A stretch of 41,777 nt of DNA from Nostocales cyanobacterium LEGE 11386 (GCA_015207155.1 JADEXK010000055.1:1-41777), one strand, 5' to 3'. Positions 1 to 8,411 are shown, counted from the first letter of the stretch. Numbers and translations: made by a program. Notes: generated by a model not told the origin, from the letters alone.

Positions 1-1
1 T

Positions 2-124
2 CCTGGTATGGACTACTATGAGCAAAAATACCAGGAACTGATGCTCAAAAACCTCCAGCAACAAGCTCAGGCTCTTGGCTTAGAACTCATTCCTCTTTCC
101 CACCCCACCGAATGTGTTTCTTGA
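2..124 (+). CDS. 3' end of an ORF cut by the window edge (possible transposase tail)
   Basis: An open frame enters from the left edge and stops with TGA at 122-124, giving about 40 residues that begin PGMDYYEQKYQ and end HPTECVS. The piece is charged and probably helical (YYEQKYQ...LMLKNLQQQAQALGLELIPL). Tails of this kind (YYxxxY followed by NLxxxAxxLGxxL) resemble the C-termini of some cyanobacterial insertion-sequence transposases as I remember them, but this is recall, not a search result. A 17-bp hairpin follows at 162-199. The upstream part is not visible, so neither length nor integrity can be judged. Confidence 0.4.
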   Translation, partial: PGMDYYEQKYQELMLKNLQQQAQALGLELIPLSHPTECVS

Positions 125-161
125 AAGTTCGACAAACATTAAATATGCAACGCCATAATTT

Positions 162-199
162 TTAACCCGGTCATGCCAGTAGTGGCATGACCGGGTTAA
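162..199. repeat. 17-bp perfect inverted repeat, 4-nt loop
   Basis: Positions 162-178 and 183-199 are perfect reverse complements around the loop GTAG. The hairpin lies between two convergent genes, the cut ORF ending at 124 and the oligopeptidase ending at 288. Neither strand has a T-run just after the stem, so it is not a canonical intrinsic terminator. It could still block transcription in both directions, or be the end of a mobile element. Confidence 0.75.
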
Positions 200-207
200 T
201 GTAGTGT

Positions 208-248
208 ATAAACAAATGATTGTGGGGTGGGCATCTTGCCTGTTCCAC
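208..248. repeat. Dispersed 41-bp repeat, copy 1 of 2
   Basis: This stretch matches 29559-29599 at 40 of 41 positions, the one difference being G224 against A29575. The core is GGGTGGGCATCTTGCC. A looser relative (GGGTGGGCTTCTTACCCGCC) is at 24635-24654. All three lie in gaps between convergent genes, close to stop codons. Confidence 0.8.
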
Positions 249-287
249 GCCACTACCATTACAGCATGGTCGATTGACCGGAAATTG

Positions 288-2396
288 TTAAGCCGCAGTT
301 GCTAATAACCCGGTGTGCTTGAGTAACGAAACCGTACTAGGTTCACGACCTCGGAAAGATTGAAACACCTCCATTGGGTGCTGGCTACCACCAAGCGCTA
401 GTACTGTATCCCGATAGCGTCTACCTGTAGCTGTTATTGCTTCTTCGTTATCTAAACCAGCTTCTTCAAAAGCGGCAAAAGCATCAGCGCTTAGTACTTC
501 AGCCCACTTGTAACTGTAGTAACCTGCGGCATAACCACCACCAAAAATATGTCCAAAAGCACATAAAAAAGCGTCTTCTGGTAGGGGTGGCAAAACAGTG
601 GTAGTTTTGGCAATGCGATGACGCACATCTGCGGCAGTTTCACCATGACCAGGGCGATAACGATAGTGTAGTTCCAAATCAACACTGCTAAAGTGGATTT
701 GCCGCAAGGTGACACTACCACTCATATAATTGCGAGCCGCTAGAAGTTTTTGATAATAATGCTCCGGTAGGGATTCACCAGTTTCATAATGCTTCGCCAT
801 GCCAAACAAAGTGGGTCGCTCATAACACCAGTTTTCCATGAACTGACTGGGTAGTTCTACAGCATCCCATTCTACGTTGTTGATGCCTGCTGCCCCGGTG
901 TAGTCTACTTTGGTCAGCATGTGATGCAAGCCATGACCGAACTCATGAAATAAAGTTTCTACTTCATAGAAAGTCATCAAACTCGGCTTACCATCTACTG
1001 GAGGAGTTTGGTTACATACCAGATATGCCACAGGTAAACGAATAGCCGTCACACCATTATCGGTAATTTTGCTGCGATTAATACACACATCCATCCAAGC
1101 ACCACCGCGCTTTTCGGCTGGACGGCTGTAAGGGTCTAAGTAGAAATAAGCTAGAGGAACACCAGTTTCATCGGCAATCTGGAAATAACGCACATCTTCA
1201 TGCCAAACTGGGGCTTGACCATCAGCAGGAGTGACAGTCACACCAAATAGTCGCTTCACCAGTCCAAATAAACCATCTAATACTTGAGGTAGAGGAAAAT
1301 AAGGACGTAATTCTTCGGCGGTGAAGGCAAATTTTTCTTCTCGTTGGCGTTCTGCCCAAAAGCTGGTATCCCAGTGTTGTAAATCTTGGGCTGCTGCTGC
1401 TTTCTGCTGAATGGCAAAGGCTTTGAGTGCTTCCAAGTCTTTGACAGCCGCATCATAACTAGCACTGCGGAGTTCTTCTAATAATGCTTCTACTGCTGCA
1501 ACATTAGGAGCCATTTTACTGGCTAGGCTCAATTCGGCATAATTTGCAAAGCCTAGTAATTGGGCTAGTTCTTGCCGTAATTCTAAAGTCCGCTCAATTA
1601 AAGGCTGATTATCAAACTCATCGGATGAAGCACGGGTTATGTAAGCTTTATAGAGCTGTTCGCGCAAATCACGGCGGGTGCTGTGCTGCATGAATGGGCC
1701 ATAACTAGGAAAGTCTAAAGTAATGCGCCAAGGGCCATTTTCTGGGGTGGCGTTTTCTTCTCCCGCAGCACGGGCAGCCTGGGCTGCTAGACTGAGTAAG
1801 CTATCGGGTAAGCCGTCAATTTCGGCTTTGGTTGTCAGGGTTAAGCTAAAGGCTTTGGTAGCATCTAGGACATGGTTAGAAAACTTGGTGGAAATTTCTG
1901 CCAACTCCATTTGGATGGCGTTGAAACGTTCCCGTGCATCTCCTTGTAAGCCAACTCCAGAAAGTTCAGCATCTCTGATGGCAGTGTCTACAATGCGCTG
2001 TTGGGCTGATTCTAAAGTAGCCCAGTTATCGCTGGCACGGAGTTCTTTAAAAGCATTATAGATTGGTTGACTTTGACCAAGCTTGTTGATGAACTGTACT
2101 ACTTGTGGTTGTATGGTTTCATGAGCTGCGCGTAGTTCAGGGCTATTCTTCACACCCATTAGATGGTTCACTATGCCCCAACTCCAGTTCAGCCGTTCTG
2201 TAAGCTTTTCTAGTGGTTCTACTAAACCGCTCCAAGTAGGCTGGATGTTAGCTTCCAAGATGGTCAACTTCTGCTCAAGTTCAGCTAATAGTTCGGTGAA
2301 GGCTGGTACTACTTGCGCTGGTTTAATCTCTTTGAAGGGAGGTAAGCCAGAACCTTTGAGTAAGGGATTCTGAGAAATAGTGACATTTGTATTCAT
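288..2396 (-). CDS. prlC: M3 family zinc oligopeptidase (oligopeptidase A-like)
   Basis: A cytosolic zinc metallopeptidase that cleaves short oligopeptides, expected in general peptide turnover. The 702-residue protein has the usual length for the PrlC/OpdA branch of family M3 and no signal peptide. The zinc motif HEFGH is at residues 484-488 (ligands H484 and H488, catalytic E485). The third ligand is E514 in the conserved VELPSQFMENW stretch, at the spacing seen in thimet oligopeptidase. The N-terminal half is the helical domain that limits access to the active site. It reads leftward toward the cut ORF at the window edge, and its own upstream region is a 650-bp gap with hairpins. The ATG at 2396 gives the family-like start. 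Bacterial dipeptidyl carboxypeptidase is a close relative, but the overall sequence favours oligopeptidase A. Confidence 0.93.
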   Translation of the reverse strand: MNTNVTISQNPLLKGSGLPPFKEIKPAQVVPAFTELLAELEQKLTILEANIQPTWSGLVEPLEKLTERLNWSWGIVNHLMGVKNSPELRAAHETIQPQVVQFINKLGQSQPIYNAFKELRASDNWATLESAQQRIVDTAIRDAELSGVGLQGDARERFNAIQMELAEISTKFSNHVLDATKAFSLTLTTKAEIDGLPDSLLSLAAQAARAAGEENATPENGPWRITLDFPSYGPFMQHSTRRDLREQLYKAYITRASSDEFDNQPLIERTLELRQELAQLLGFANYAELSLASKMAPNVAAVEALLEELRSASYDAAVKDLEALKAFAIQQKAAAAQDLQHWDTSFWAERQREEKFAFTAEELRPYFPLPQVLDGLFGLVKRLFGVTVTPADGQAPVWHEDVRYFQIADETGVPLAYFYLDPYSRPAEKRGGAWMDVCINRSKITDNGVTAIRLPVAYLVCNQTPPVDGKPSLMTFYEVETLFHEFGHGLHHMLTKVDYTGAAGINNVEWDAVELPSQFMENWCYERPTLFGMAKHYETGESLPEHYYQKLLAARNYMSGSVTLRQIHFSSVDLELHYRYRPGHGETAADVRHRIAKTTTVLPPLPEDAFLCAFGHIFGGGYAAGYYSYKWAEVLSADAFAAFEEAGLDNEEAITATGRRYRDTVLALGGSQHPMEVFQSFRGREPSTVSLLKHTGLLATAA

Positions 2397-2504
2397 GGTG
2401 TTGTAAGAGTTGCCTATAAATATCTTTAAGTAGGTCGGTGCAAATAAAGTTTACTGGCTAAAGTCGTCATTAGTTATTGGTCATTGGTCAGGGTTTCAGG
2501 TATG

Positions 2505-2532
2505 TTTACATTTTGTGACATAGTTCTATATT
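2505..2532 (+). promoter_or_regulatory. Candidate sigma70-type promoter
   Basis: TTTACA at 2505-2510 and TATATT at 2527-2532 are separated by 16 bp. Transcription would begin near 2539 and meet the hairpin at 2690-2719, giving an RNA of about 180 nt. This is a visual match only. Confidence 0.3.
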
Positions 2533-2538
2533 ATTCCC

Positions 2539-2720
2539 ACCAACTTACTTATGTATCTTCTAATGTAGCGATCGCTGCGTCATTTAGCCTTGCCAGAATG
2601 CCACAAGTTCCAGAAAAGCTAACTTTAAGCACTAAATTATGACAAACTGCCACAGGAATTAATTTTTTCGCAAAAATCACAATTACAGAAAAAACCTCGA
2701 CTTGGCAATCGAGGTTTTTG
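2539..2720 (+). ncRNA. Candidate small RNA ending at an intrinsic terminator
   Basis: Inferred from the promoter-like pair at 2505-2532 and the terminator at 2690-2719, with no ORF between them. No known cyanobacterial sRNA family was recognised in it. It could also be the 5' leader region of prlC read from the other strand, with the hairpin having another role. Confidence 0.25.
2690..2719. terminator. Bidirectional intrinsic terminator, orphan
   Basis: An 11-bp stem (2690-2700 with 2709-2719, core AACCTCGA/TCGAGGTT) has an 8-nt loop. The stem is flanked by A-runs on the left and T-runs on the right, so both strands would end in a U-tract. No annotated gene ends near it. Confidence 0.65.
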
Positions 2721-2895
2721 ATTAGGAGAAGTAAGAATGACGATTAAGATACATCGATACAGAAGAGCGAAATTTTAGCTTAAGCCCAAGGTAATTTTAC
2801 GAATAGTTGATATACGTAGTTTGTTTGAGGTATTGCTAACTTATGTAAATAAATTTAACAAGATTGTTACAAAAAGTCAATATAAATTTACAAAA

Positions 2896-2940
2896 AATTA
2901 GCCTGAGTAATTTCTACCATACTCAGCACTCAGGCTAGTT
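2896..2940 (-). terminator. Leftward intrinsic terminator, orphan
   Basis: TAGCCTGAGT at 2899-2908 pairs with ACTCAGGCTA at 2928-2937. The stem extends to 13 pairs with one G-U, and the loop is 19 nt. On the minus strand the stem is followed by ATTTTTTG. A leftward transcript from the 2940-3040 area would end here, and no gene is annotated for it. Confidence 0.5.
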
Positions 2941-3043
2941 AGTATAGAAGTGGGGGCATAAATAACTGTGAATTTCGATACAGTAGGCGATTACAAGATG
3001 CTTGCCTCTATTTAGTTAGATATTTGTCAACTTGGAATTGCTT

Positions 3044-4030
3044 ATGCGTGCAATGATTTTGGAGGCACCGCGTCAACCTCTACGCCTAGCCGAATTGCCA
3101 GTACCAAAACCCAATCCTGAGCAAGTGCTGATTCGTGTTCATGCTTGCGCTGTCTGCCGCACAGATTTGCATATAGTCGATGGAGAATTGACTCATCCAA
3201 AACTACCTCTGGTACTGGGTCATCAAATTGTGGGTACTGTGGAGGCGATGGGTGAACGAGTTGATCAGTTTAGTATAGGTGAACGGGTTGGTGTTCCTTG
3301 GTTAGGTCATACTTGCGATCGCTGTCGCTATTGTCTCTCTGGTCGTGAAAATCTGTGCGACTATGCTGAGTTCACAGGTTATAACCTAGATGGTGGCTAT
3401 GCAGAGTACACTGTCGCCGACCATCGCTTTTGTTTTCCCCTAGACCCAAGCTATCCTGACTTGCAAGCTGCACCTTTGTTGTGTGGTGGCTTAATAGGCT
3501 ATCGTGCTTACACCATGACTGGTGATGCTGAAAAACTCGGTTTTTATGGCTTCGGTTCATCTGCCCATATCTTAATTCAACTAGCTCGATATCAAGGGCG
3601 TCAGGTCTTTGCCTTTACCCGTTCTGGGGATATTGAGGGACAGAATTTTGCCCGGCAATTGGGTGCAACTTGGGCCGGTGATTCAGATGTATTACCCCCA
3701 AAACCTTTGGATGCAGCAATTATTTTTGCTCCTGTAGGCAAGTTAGTACCTACTGCTTTGCGTGCAGTTGCCAAAGGTGGCGTAGTTGTTTGTGCTGGCA
3801 TTCACATGAGTGATATTCCCGAATTTCCCTATGACATTCTTTGGGAAGAAAGAGTTTTGCGGTCTGTAGCTAATTTGACTCGTCAAGATGGAGATGAGTT
3901 TCTGGCTTTAGCTCCCCAAGTTCCCATTCGTACTGAAGTAAATTCTTTTTTGCTAACTCAGGCAAATGAAGCTTTGGATGCCTTGCGTAATGGCAAAATT
4001 GCAGGCTCTGCGGTTTTGGTAGTTGATTAA
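3044..4030 (+). CDS. Zinc-dependent alcohol dehydrogenase family protein
   Basis: A medium-chain NAD(P)-dependent dehydrogenase, probably cytosolic, oxidising an alcohol or reducing an aldehyde; the substrate is not evident. Numbering from ATG 3044, the catalytic zinc ligands are C38 (in CAVCRTD) and H60, and the structural zinc cysteines are C91, C94, C97 and C105. The nucleotide-binding loop is GFYGFGSSAHI. After H60 the usual glutamate of the GHE motif is Q61, which is unusual. The open frame extends upstream to a TTG at 3032, but the MRAM start at 3044 fits the family better. The gene converges on acylphosphatase with 24 bp between stops. About 328 residues is normal for this subfamily. 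Confidence 0.9.
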   Translation: MRAMILEAPRQPLRLAELPVPKPNPEQVLIRVHACAVCRTDLHIVDGELTHPKLPLVLGHQIVGTVEAMGERVDQFSIGERVGVPWLGHTCDRCRYCLSGRENLCDYAEFTGYNLDGGYAEYTVADHRFCFPLDPSYPDLQAAPLLCGGLIGYRAYTMTGDAEKLGFYGFGSSAHILIQLARYQGRQVFAFTRSGDIEGQNFARQLGATWAGDSDVLPPKPLDAAIIFAPVGKLVPTALRAVAKGGVVVCAGIHMSDIPEFPYDILWEERVLRSVANLTRQDGDEFLALAPQVPIRTEVNSFLLTQANEALDALRNGKIAGSAVLVVD

Positions 4031-4054
4031 TATTATCGCTTCATACTACATTAC

Positions 4055-4351
4055 TTACCGCTTTACCTCAAATCCCCGCAAGCCTTCCGGTTGTTCATAC
4101 TCAACTACAACATCTTTCACCACAGCAGCAGGTGGGCCAGTATGACACCAGCGAACCATCTCTTCCACAATCACGCGTGCTCCTTCAAAAACTGCCTCCA
4201 CACGATTATCAGGAAGATTCCGCACCCAACCAGTTAATCCCAACTGGCTAGCTGTATCGACAGTAGCATAGCGATAGCCTACCCCTTGAACTCGACCGGA
4301 AATGAATACATGGGCGCGCACTATCTTAGGTTGTGGTGTAGGATTTTGCAT
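4055..4351 (-). CDS. acyP: Acylphosphatase
   Basis: A small cytosolic enzyme that hydrolyses the carboxyl-phosphate bond of acylphosphates. It has 98 residues, the usual size. The signature GRVQGVGYR (19-27) and WVRNLPDNRVE (42-52) place catalytic R27 and N45 at the standard spacing of 18 residues. It is preceded by a short proline-rich N-terminus (MQNPTPQPK). It stands alone on the minus strand, convergent with the alcohol dehydrogenase, and no strong ribosome binding site is visible. Confidence 0.95.
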   Translation of the reverse strand: MQNPTPQPKIVRAHVFISGRVQGVGYRYATVDTASQLGLTGWVRNLPDNRVEAVFEGARVIVEEMVRWCHTGPPAAVVKDVVVEYEQPEGLRGFEVKR

Positions 4352-4620
4352 TGACTGGTCTATGATTTACGATTTCCAGTCTAACTGCTTTGTGAATGCA
4401 CAATCGCTTTTTTTCAGTCAAACACTTTTGGTTTTGGCGGATAACTCATTCAGTAGGCGTAGATAGGGATAAAATCATATCTATCTTTAGAAGCCAAGCA
4501 AAGTAGTGATAGATTATTTTTACTACCATTAACTACACACCGCAGCACTCTGAATGTTGCTATCTTTAATTATTAGATTACCGATTTCCTAGCACGTGAA
4601 TTGTAAATTATTGATTACTT

Positions 4621-4998
4621 ATGTGTAACTTGCCACCACTCAATACAGAAACTATTTGGGCAATTCTCAATGATCAAATTGATGATGCCACAGTCAACCA
4701 ATTGGTATGGTACTACTTGGGCTATCGCTATGACTCTGCAACTGAAAAATGGCACAATAGCGAAGTTGTATCAGATTGGCGAGATGAATACCCACAACCA
4801 CCTGATTTTATTGCAAGTCGCCCGGCAACAGTCAAGTTAACCCGTTCTATTCCTACAGCAAATAAACAAATCGTCAAAGAAAAACTGGGTTTCAAAGGTT
4901 ATAAAATTGGTGAATTTGGACCTCGACAGACTCGTAGAGCAACGGCAGCAAATTGGTTATTAAGTTATTGGCAAGACAATCACAATAAACTGGAGTAA
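4621..4998 (+). CDS. DUF1823 family protein of unknown function
   Basis: A 125-residue soluble protein with no signal peptide or membrane segment. Its features are WYYLGYRYD near residues 36-44, a tryptophan-rich first half (TEKWHNSEVVSDWRDEYPQPPDF) and a basic second half (KLGFKGYKIGEFGPRQTRR). I recognise it as the cyanobacterial DUF1823 family, whose function is not known to me. The 270-bp gap upstream shows nothing clear. A 12-bp inverted repeat lies just downstream at 5008-5050. Confidence 0.75.
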   Translation: MCNLPPLNTETIWAILNDQIDDATVNQLVWYYLGYRYDSATEKWHNSEVVSDWRDEYPQPPDFIASRPATVKLTRSIPTANKQIVKEKLGFKGYKIGEFGPRQTRRATAANWLLSYWQDNHNKLE

Positions 4999-5007
4999 TT
5001 TTAATAG

Positions 5008-5050
5008 CAAATATTCGGTTGCTAATACTAGCGCTGACACCGAATATTTG
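5008..5050. repeat. 12-bp perfect inverted repeat after the DUF1823 gene
   Basis: CAAATATTCGGT (5008-5019) pairs with ACCGAATATTTG (5039-5050) around a 19-nt loop. It starts 10 bp after the stop codon. There is no T-run, so it may act as a transcript-end stabiliser, a weak terminator or a binding site. Confidence 0.65.
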
Positions 5051-5266
5051 AAAAATTCATTATACCCTATGATGGTTGACAATTGACGATAACCTGAAAA
5101 CAAATAATATTATAACTTAACTGTTAAGAAACAATCCTTTGAAATATTAAATAGTCTAACCCCAGATAGAGGAAGTATTTATCTAATTATCTCTATAGAC
5201 TGATTTGCAAATTGATTGATAATATAGAAAATACTCATACCTACATTTTCTATAGCAAACAATTTT

Positions 5267-6925
5267 ATGGCACAGCCCATCGAATTTAATTTATTTGCGC
5301 CTCATAATAAAGGAGCCGCATTAATTGGTTCTTTTTCTGATTGGCAAGAAATCCCCATGAAAAAGGGCGATGATGGCTATTTTCGCACAAGTGTGGAACT
5401 AGAAGATGGCGTTTATCAATATAAATTTCGGGTTCAGTCAAATTCCTGGTTTTTTGAACCAGAACAGTGGGTTGATGTCACAGATCCTTATGCTACCGAT
5501 ATTGATGAATTGAGTGGCAAAGATAACGGTATTGTGCGAATAAAAGATGGAGAAAGAATAGTTGATACTTATGTTTGGAAACATGATGATAAACCTTTAC
5601 CTGCTGACCATGAATTAGTAATTTATGAATTGCACGTTGGGGATTTTTCTGGTGGTGAAGATGATCCATATGCCAGAGGAAAGTATAAACACGTCATTGA
5701 AAAGTTAGATTATTTGTGTGAATTAGGAATCAACGCTATTGAGTTGATGCCTATTAAAGAATACCCCGGTGATTATAGTTGGGGTTATAATCCCCGCTAC
5801 TTCTTTGCTACAGAATCTAGTTATGGTTCTACTTCTGAATTAAAGCAGCTGATTGATGAGTGTCACTGTAGAGGTATCCGCATCATTATGGATGGGATTT
5901 ATAATCACTCAGAAGCATCTAGTCCTTTAACTCAAATTGACCACGATTATTGGTATCATCACTCTCCCCGTGACCCTGATAATAACTGGGGACCTGAGTT
6001 TAATTATGAACACTATGACGAAGATTTAGATACTTACCCAGCACGCAGATTTATCGGTGATACAATCCGTTTTTGGATTGAAGAATATCATGTAGATGGT
6101 ATTCGCTATGATGCAGCCAGGCAAATTGGCAATTACGATTTCATGCACTGGATTGTTCAAGAAGCGAAAAAAACTGCTGGTAATAAGCCTTTTTATAACA
6201 TTGCCGAACACATTCCTGAAACTACTAGCATTACCAATATAGATGGCCCGATGGATGGTTGTTGGCACGACAGCTTCCGCCATACAATTATGGTGCATAT
6301 TTGTGGTGATACTTTTGATTTAGACAGCCTCAAAGATGTGATTGACGGTAAACGTCAAGGCTTCATGGGAGCTACGAATGTGGTAAATTACCTAACTAAC
6401 CACGACCATGAACGTACTATGCCAGAGCTGGCTAATCGAAATCTTTTTGATGAAGAAGGTTTTAAACGGGCTAAATTGGGAGCAGCTATTCTCATGACTT
6501 CTGTTGGCGTACCTTTAATTTGGATGGGAGAAGAGTTTGGTGAATACAAACCCAAACAACCTGAATCATCTAAAATCGAATGGTCACTCCTAAGTAATGA
6601 GCTAAATCGGAGCTTATTTGATTACTACAAGGGGTTAATAAATCTGCGTAAAACTAATCATGCCCTCTATACAGAAAATATCGATTTTATCCACGAGAAT
6701 CCAGAGGTAAAGGTGCTGGCCTATAGCCGTTGGAATGAAGAAGGCTCTCGTGTTGTGGTTGTAGCGAATTTTTCAGAAAACTTTTTAGCTGGCTACCACG
6801 TTCCCAACTTCCCTTGTGGTGGTACATGGCATGAATGGACAGGCGATTACGATGTTGAGGCTGGTGATGATGGCATCATTACTGATCTAGGGCCATACGA
6901 AGCTAAAGTGTTTGTATGGCAGTAG
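5267..6925 (+). CDS. GH13 alpha-amylase family enzyme with N-terminal CBM48-like domain
   Basis: Acts on alpha-1,4/1,6 glucans, probably in storage-glycogen metabolism in the cytosol, since no signal peptide is present. Residues 1-100 form an immunoglobulin-like domain of the CBM48/E-set type (FSDWQEIPMKK, DGVYQYKFRV). The GH13 barrel follows: region I DGIYNHS, region II DGIRYDAAR with nucleophile D282 and R280, region III with acid/base E314 (IAEHIPE), and region IV TNHDHE with D380. All three catalytic carboxylates are present. At 552 residues it is shorter than glycogen branching enzyme GlgB and lacks its extra N-terminal module, so branching, debranching and maltodextrin hydrolysis all remain possible. 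It is followed by an intrinsic terminator at 6964-6991 and appears monocistronic. Confidence 0.88.
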   Translation: MAQPIEFNLFAPHNKGAALIGSFSDWQEIPMKKGDDGYFRTSVELEDGVYQYKFRVQSNSWFFEPEQWVDVTDPYATDIDELSGKDNGIVRIKDGERIVDTYVWKHDDKPLPADHELVIYELHVGDFSGGEDDPYARGKYKHVIEKLDYLCELGINAIELMPIKEYPGDYSWGYNPRYFFATESSYGSTSELKQLIDECHCRGIRIIMDGIYNHSEASSPLTQIDHDYWYHHSPRDPDNNWGPEFNYEHYDEDLDTYPARRFIGDTIRFWIEEYHVDGIRYDAARQIGNYDFMHWIVQEAKKTAGNKPFYNIAEHIPETTSITNIDGPMDGCWHDSFRHTIMVHICGDTFDLDSLKDVIDGKRQGFMGATNVVNYLTNHDHERTMPELANRNLFDEEGFKRAKLGAAILMTSVGVPLIWMGEEFGEYKPKQPESSKIEWSLLSNELNRSLFDYYKGLINLRKTNHALYTENIDFIHENPEVKVLAYSRWNEEGSRVVVVANFSENFLAGYHVPNFPCGGTWHEWTGDYDVEAGDDGIITDLGPYEAKVFVWQ

Positions 6926-6963
6926 TAAAATACACTGGTACTGTGACCACAGTCTAGTAACTT

Positions 6964-6991
6964 AAAGAGGGGGTATATTTCCCCCTTTTTT
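6964..6991 (+). terminator. Intrinsic terminator of the GH13 gene
   Basis: GGGGG (6969-6973) pairs with CCCCC (6981-6985), extended by A/T and one G-T pair, with a 7-nt loop and a tail of six T residues. It lies about 40 bp after the stop codon. Confidence 0.85.
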
Positions 6992-7142
6992 AAGTTATTA
7001 CCCTAACAACAAAATATAAATTTGTCAGGCAGACAACTTGCTATTTTAAAATTCCCTGAGTTGATGTTGTACTTTTGATTTAAAATATGTATATTGATTT
7101 TTCACTCATCAATCAAATAGCAAAAATTTCGTGTTCTGCTCT

Positions 7143-8186
7143 ATGCACAATAAATTATTTAACACTAACATCAAGAATTCTCACGTATTATTAACCCCCA
7201 ACGAAGTAAAATTAAGGTTACCTTTAACAAAATCGGCTGAACAAACTGTCTTAAAACATAGGCAAGAAATAAAAAACATACTAGATTTTCAGGATCGTAG
7301 GAAATTTATAGTAGTTGGCCCATGCTCAATTCATGATACACAAGCAGCAATGGAATATTCCCAAAAGCTGAAAGTTTTGTCTGAACGAGTTAAGGATAAA
7401 CTACTACTAATTATGAGGGTATACTTTGAAAAACCCAGAACGACAGTAGGATGGAAGGGATTAATTAATGACCCAGACATGGATGATTCTTTCCATGTAG
7501 AGAATGGTTTATTAATTGCGCGTAGCCTATTATTAAAAATTGCCGAGTTGGGGTTACCTGCTGGGACAGAAGCACTAGATCCAATTATACCTCAATATAT
7601 TAGTGAACTGATTACATGGTCTGCCATTGGCGCTCGCACGACTGAATCACAAACTCATCGTGAAATGGCAAGCGGTCTTTCAATGCCTGTAGGGTTTAAA
7701 AATGGGACTGATGGTAATATTCAAGTAGCATTAAATGCTCTACAATCAGCGCAAAGCCCGCATAATTTTCTGGGAATTAATCATAAGGGACAGGTCAGTG
7801 TATTTCAAACTAAAGGAAATACCTATGGTCATGTTATCTTACGAGGCGGCAATCAGCCCAACTTTGATGCAGCAAATGTCCAATTGGTAGAAGAAAAATT
7901 AAAACAGGCAAATTTGTCACCAAGAATTGTCATCGATTGTAGTCACGGAAATACCAATAAAGACTACAAATTACAATCTACTGTCTTGGAAAATGTGATT
8001 CAACAAATAGTTGATGGTAATACATCAATTGTAGGTATGATGCTGGAATCACATTTGTATGAAGGTAATCAACCTATTACTGGTAAACGTGAAGAATTAA
8101 AGTATGGGGTCTCCGTAACTGATAAATGTATTAGTTGGGATGAAACTGAAAAAATTATTTTGGCTGCTTACGAAAGACTTAAGTAA
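7143..8186 (+). CDS. aroF: 3-deoxy-7-phosphoheptulonate (DAHP) synthase, AroG type
   Basis: Catalyses the first step of the shikimate pathway: phosphoenolpyruvate plus erythrose 4-phosphate to DAHP. The frame opens at GTG 7131, but starting at ATG 7143 puts the metal ligand cysteine at C61 (VVGPCSIHD), and R92 and K97 (MRVYFEKPRT) at the positions these residues hold in E. coli AroG, so I prefer ATG 7143. That start gives 347 residues against about 350 in the family. GARTTESQTHREMASGLSMP is fully conserved. Which aromatic amino acid inhibits it cannot be read from the sequence. It is AT-rich and converges on cphA2, with a long hairpin between the two stops. Symbol aroG or aroH would be equally defensible. 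Confidence 0.93.
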   Translation: MHNKLFNTNIKNSHVLLTPNEVKLRLPLTKSAEQTVLKHRQEIKNILDFQDRRKFIVVGPCSIHDTQAAMEYSQKLKVLSERVKDKLLLIMRVYFEKPRTTVGWKGLINDPDMDDSFHVENGLLIARSLLLKIAELGLPAGTEALDPIIPQYISELITWSAIGARTTESQTHREMASGLSMPVGFKNGTDGNIQVALNALQSAQSPHNFLGINHKGQVSVFQTKGNTYGHVILRGGNQPNFDAANVQLVEEKLKQANLSPRIVIDCSHGNTNKDYKLQSTVLENVIQQIVDGNTSIVGMMLESHLYEGNQPITGKREELKYGVSVTDKCISWDETEKIILAAYERLK

Positions 8187-8355
8187 ACTTATGTCTTGCA
8201 CTAGTCCCAATAAACGCTTGAAAATTCATTTTCAGGTTGATAGCTAAAGTCTTCTAAAGATGCTCCACCCGGCGGCAAGCAGAAGAAGCGATGAATCGCT
8301 TACTACAAACTTGAATTTTATTGTGTGTTTAATTATGTCTACCTGCTTATAAGTA

Positions 8356-8411
8356 AAGAAATTTTCAATGCAGAGATATCCCAAATAATATCTCTGCATT
8401 GAAAATTTCTT
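8356..8411. terminator. 24-bp perfect hairpin overlapping the cphA2 stop codon
   Basis: Positions 8356-8379 and 8388-8411 pair without mismatch around an 8-nt loop (CCCAAATA region). The right arm covers two of the three bases of the cphA2 stop codon (8410-8412). The hairpin separates the convergent genes aroF and cphA2. There is no T-tract outside the stem, so it could act as a two-way terminator or as a 3'-end stabiliser of the cphA2 message. Confidence 0.6.

Larger units (their letters stand above)
2397..3043. other. 647-bp gap with two terminator-like hairpins and no ORF
   Basis: This divergent intergenic region separates prlC from the alcohol dehydrogenase. It holds a short repeat of TTGGTCA near 2478-2490, a promoter-like pair at 2505-2532, a HIP1 site near 2573, a two-way terminator-like hairpin at 2690-2719 and a leftward terminator-like hairpin at 2896-2940. 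No convincing protein-coding frame was seen. The terminators are not downstream of any annotated gene, which suggests one or two untranslated transcripts. Confidence 0.6.

Noticed and set aside
1723..2061. Plus-strand open frame of 112 codons inside prlC
   Set aside because: It lies wholly within the strongly supported oligopeptidase gene on the other strand and has no recognisable protein features.
5267..6925. Assignment as glycogen branching enzyme GlgB
   Set aside because: The protein is about 200 residues shorter than typical GlgB, and the GH13 motifs alone do not identify branching activity.
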